This document shows, one piece after another, positions 38,755 to 40,089 of a stretch of DNA of 40,089 nt; the stretch's first letter is position 1; every line of letters begins with the position of its first letter. The DNA is taken from contig CAJUAW010000010.1 in assembly GCA_910584605.1 (NCBI GenBank), forward strand, positions 1 to 40,089, given 5' to 3'. The translations under genes and the position numbers were made by a program. The notes under the pieces were generated by a model. It had not been told where the DNA came from, searched no databases, and saw only the letters and a list, made by a program, of their open reading frames with translations. Source of the stretch: an uncultured Oscillospiraceae bacterium. Its GTDB lineage: Bacteria > Bacillota > Clostridia > Oscillospirales > Oscillospiraceae.

Positions 38755-40089
38755 ACCGGTTCCTCCAAATCTCCGGGCAGCAGCTCCATGAGCTGCTCCT
38801 TGGTGGGTTCCTCCAGCTGGGACACCCGGTCGGCCTGCCGGGCTACCGCCTGCTCAAAGCGGTTGCGCACGTCCCGGGCGTTGCCGAAGTTTTCGTCCCT
38901 CTCCTCGTACAGCTCCTGGAGGTCCTTTTCCAGGAACTTCTCCCCCTCCTCCGAGAGGGTGTAGCCGTTGACCCCGCACATAGAGCGGAAAATCTCCATG
39001 AGCTGTTTTCCGTCATAGTCCTCAAAGAAGAAGTATTTGTTAAACCGGGACTCCAAACCGGGATTGGAGTGGATGAACTGCTCCATCCGGTCGGTGTACC
39101 CCGCCACAATGACGATCAGGTCCTTCCGGTGGTCCTCCATGTTCTTGAGGATGACCTCAATGGCCTCGTGGCCGAAGTCGTTGGGGCTGTCGGCATTGAC
39201 CAGGGCGTAGGCTTCGTCGATGAACAGCACCCCGCCAACGGCTTTCTGGACCGCCTCCTGGGCCTTCAGGGCGGTCTGACCCACAAAGCCGGCCACCAGG
39301 CCGGACCGGTCCACCTCCACCAGCTGGCCCTTGGACAGCACTCCCACGGCGTGGTAGATGTTCGCCAGCAGACGGGCCACGGTGGTCTTGCCGGTGCCAG
39401 GGTTGCCCATGAACACCAGATGCAGGGACATGGGCGGCACCGGCAGGCCCGCCTCCTCCCGCAGACGGCGCACCTTTACCAGATTGATGAGGCTTTTCAC
39501 ATCCTTCTTCACCCGCTCCAGGCCGCACAGGGCGTCCAGCTGGGCCAGCAGCTCGTCCAATGTGGGCTCGGGCTCCTGCGCGGGAGGCTCCTCCTGCTTG
39601 GCCGGGGCCGTCTCCGCTTTGACGGCGGGGGCGGCGGGTTGGCCGGGCTTGGGCGCCACGAACTCGTCCACCCGGATCGCGGGCCGGTCGGAGCGCAGGC
39701 CGTCCTTGTTGCACAGCTCCAGCAGAAGATCGCTGCAGGCGTTGACAAAGCCCGCCTCGCTCTCGCTGACCACCCCGTCCACTGCCGCGAAGAGGAGCAG
39801 GAGGAGGGTCAGTTGGTCGGCGAACCGCCGGGCCAGGGAGGTGCCCTTCATCCGGTCGTACCGGCGCAGGTCCTCGAAAAAGGCCGGGGGCTGGAACAGA
39901 TCGAAGTTGGCCACCCCGGAGGCCACCTCCCAGTACAGGGCGGAGGGCACTGGGTTGCCGGGGTTCCAGATGGCGTTGTAGAACTCCACGTGCCGGGGGG
40001 TGATGGAGCTGGCGTTGTCCGCCTGCCACACCCCCAGGACGTACTGGCGGATATAGCCGTCCACCTGGCGGCTGAAGGCCAGCCGCAGG
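38751..40089 (-). CDS. CbbX/EccA/SpoVK-like AAA ATPase with TerB-like N-terminus, 5' end beyond the window
   Basis: A chaperone-like AAA+ ATPase. Numbering from the first in-window GTG at 40064: an N-terminal helical region (about 20-125, with AAVDGVVSESEAGFVNACSD) resembles TerB. A Pro/Ala/Glu linker (135-168) follows, then an AAA core with Walker A GNPGTGKT (220-227), Walker B VLFIDEAY (279-286), sensor VAGYTDRM and arginine finger Arg340 in LESRFNK. The core matches CbbX, SpoVK and EccA of type VII secretion. The frame stays open to the window end (LRLAFSRQ before the GTG), so the gene is probably truncated. It starts the visible part of the string ending in mtaB. Confidence 0.88.
   Translation of the reverse strand, partial: LRLAFSRQVDGYIRQYVLGVWQADNASSITPRHVEFYNAIWNPGNPVPSALYWEVASGVANFDLFQPPAFFEDLRRYDRMKGTSLARRFADQLTLLLLLFAAVDGVVSESEAGFVNACSDLLLELCNKDGLRSDRPAIRVDEFVAPKPGQPAAPAVKAETAPAKQEEPPAQEPEPTLDELLAQLDALCGLERVKKDVKSLINLVKVRRLREEAGLPVPPMSLHLVFMGNPGTGKTTVARLLANIYHAVGVLSKGQLVEVDRSGLVAGFVGQTALKAQEAVQKAVGGVLFIDEAYALVNADSPNDFGHEAIEVILKNMEDHRKDLIVIVAGYTDRMEQFIHSNPGLESRFNKYFFFEDYDGKQLMEIFRSMCGVNGYTLSEEGEKFLEKDLQELYEERDENFGNARDVRNRFEQAVARQADRVSQLEEPTKEQLMELLPGDLEEPV

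Noticed and set aside
1-40089. CRISPR arrays, tRNA or rRNA genes, insertion sequences with transposases
   Set aside because: I read both strands for repeat-spacer patterns, cloverleaf ends and transposase motifs and saw none; a tRNAscan or Infernal run could still find something I missed.

Overview
The window is about 40 kb of GC-rich, densely coding bacterial chromosome. It looks like an anaerobic Clostridia, most likely an Oscillospiraceae-type gut bacterium (Flavonifractor/Lawsonibacter-like); this assignment is inference. The evidence is an oxygen-sensitive class III ribonucleotide reductase, rubrerythrin, a two-subunit Fe-S fumarase, a T-box leader, strong AGGAGG-type ribosome sites and TTGACA/TATAAT promoters. 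There is no rRNA, tRNA, CRISPR array, transposase or phage structural gene.

Layout, left to right. (1) 1-2084: the tail of an unknown gene, then a HAD phosphatase and a REC-GGDEF diguanylate cyclase on the minus strand. (2) 2116-9334: a branched-chain amino acid operon behind a T-box whose specifier reads as valine GTC. The order is ilvB1-ilvN1-SMI1-DUF1877-(palindromic repeat)-ilvB2-ilvN2-ilvC. The two acetolactate synthases differ at a known substrate-specificity residue. (3) 9382-15815: pyruvate kinase, a small lipoprotein, metG with a membrane protein, and mnmA. (4) 15913-19318: the anaerobic RNR operon nrdD-YcxB-nrdG with an NrdR-like box over its promoter. (5) 19357-22436: a Crp-family regulator and a NitT/TauT-type ABC importer. 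(6) 22542-29008: one long minus-strand gene string, fumA-(unknown)-fumB-(unknown)-(unknown)-TPR/SUFU/DUF2185-rubrerythrin. (7) 29151-29665: a small regulatory locus with a short HTH protein, a 14-residue Cys-rich peptide and a divergent 49-residue protein. (8) 29734-34251: a sodium:solute symporter, amidohydrolase, ProX-like editing protein, VanX-like lipoprotein and a SUKH-like protein. (9) 34292-40089: a CofE-like ligase, then a minus-strand string of a CbbX/EccA-like AAA ATPase (cut by the window edge), an unknown, an Imm26 protein, a DUF2716 protein, a cupin and mtaB.

The main theme is that ordinary metabolic operons (ilv, fum, and mtaB behind the AAA gene) carry interposed, tightly coupled genes. 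Several belong to families known as immunity proteins of polymorphic toxin systems (SMI1/SUKH, SUFU, DUF2185/Imm33, Imm26) or are often found with them (DUF1877, DUF2716). About ten such or similar orphan genes occur here without a recognisable toxin. The right-edge AAA-Imm26-DUF2716 string is the best candidate for part of an undescribed system that continues beyond the window.
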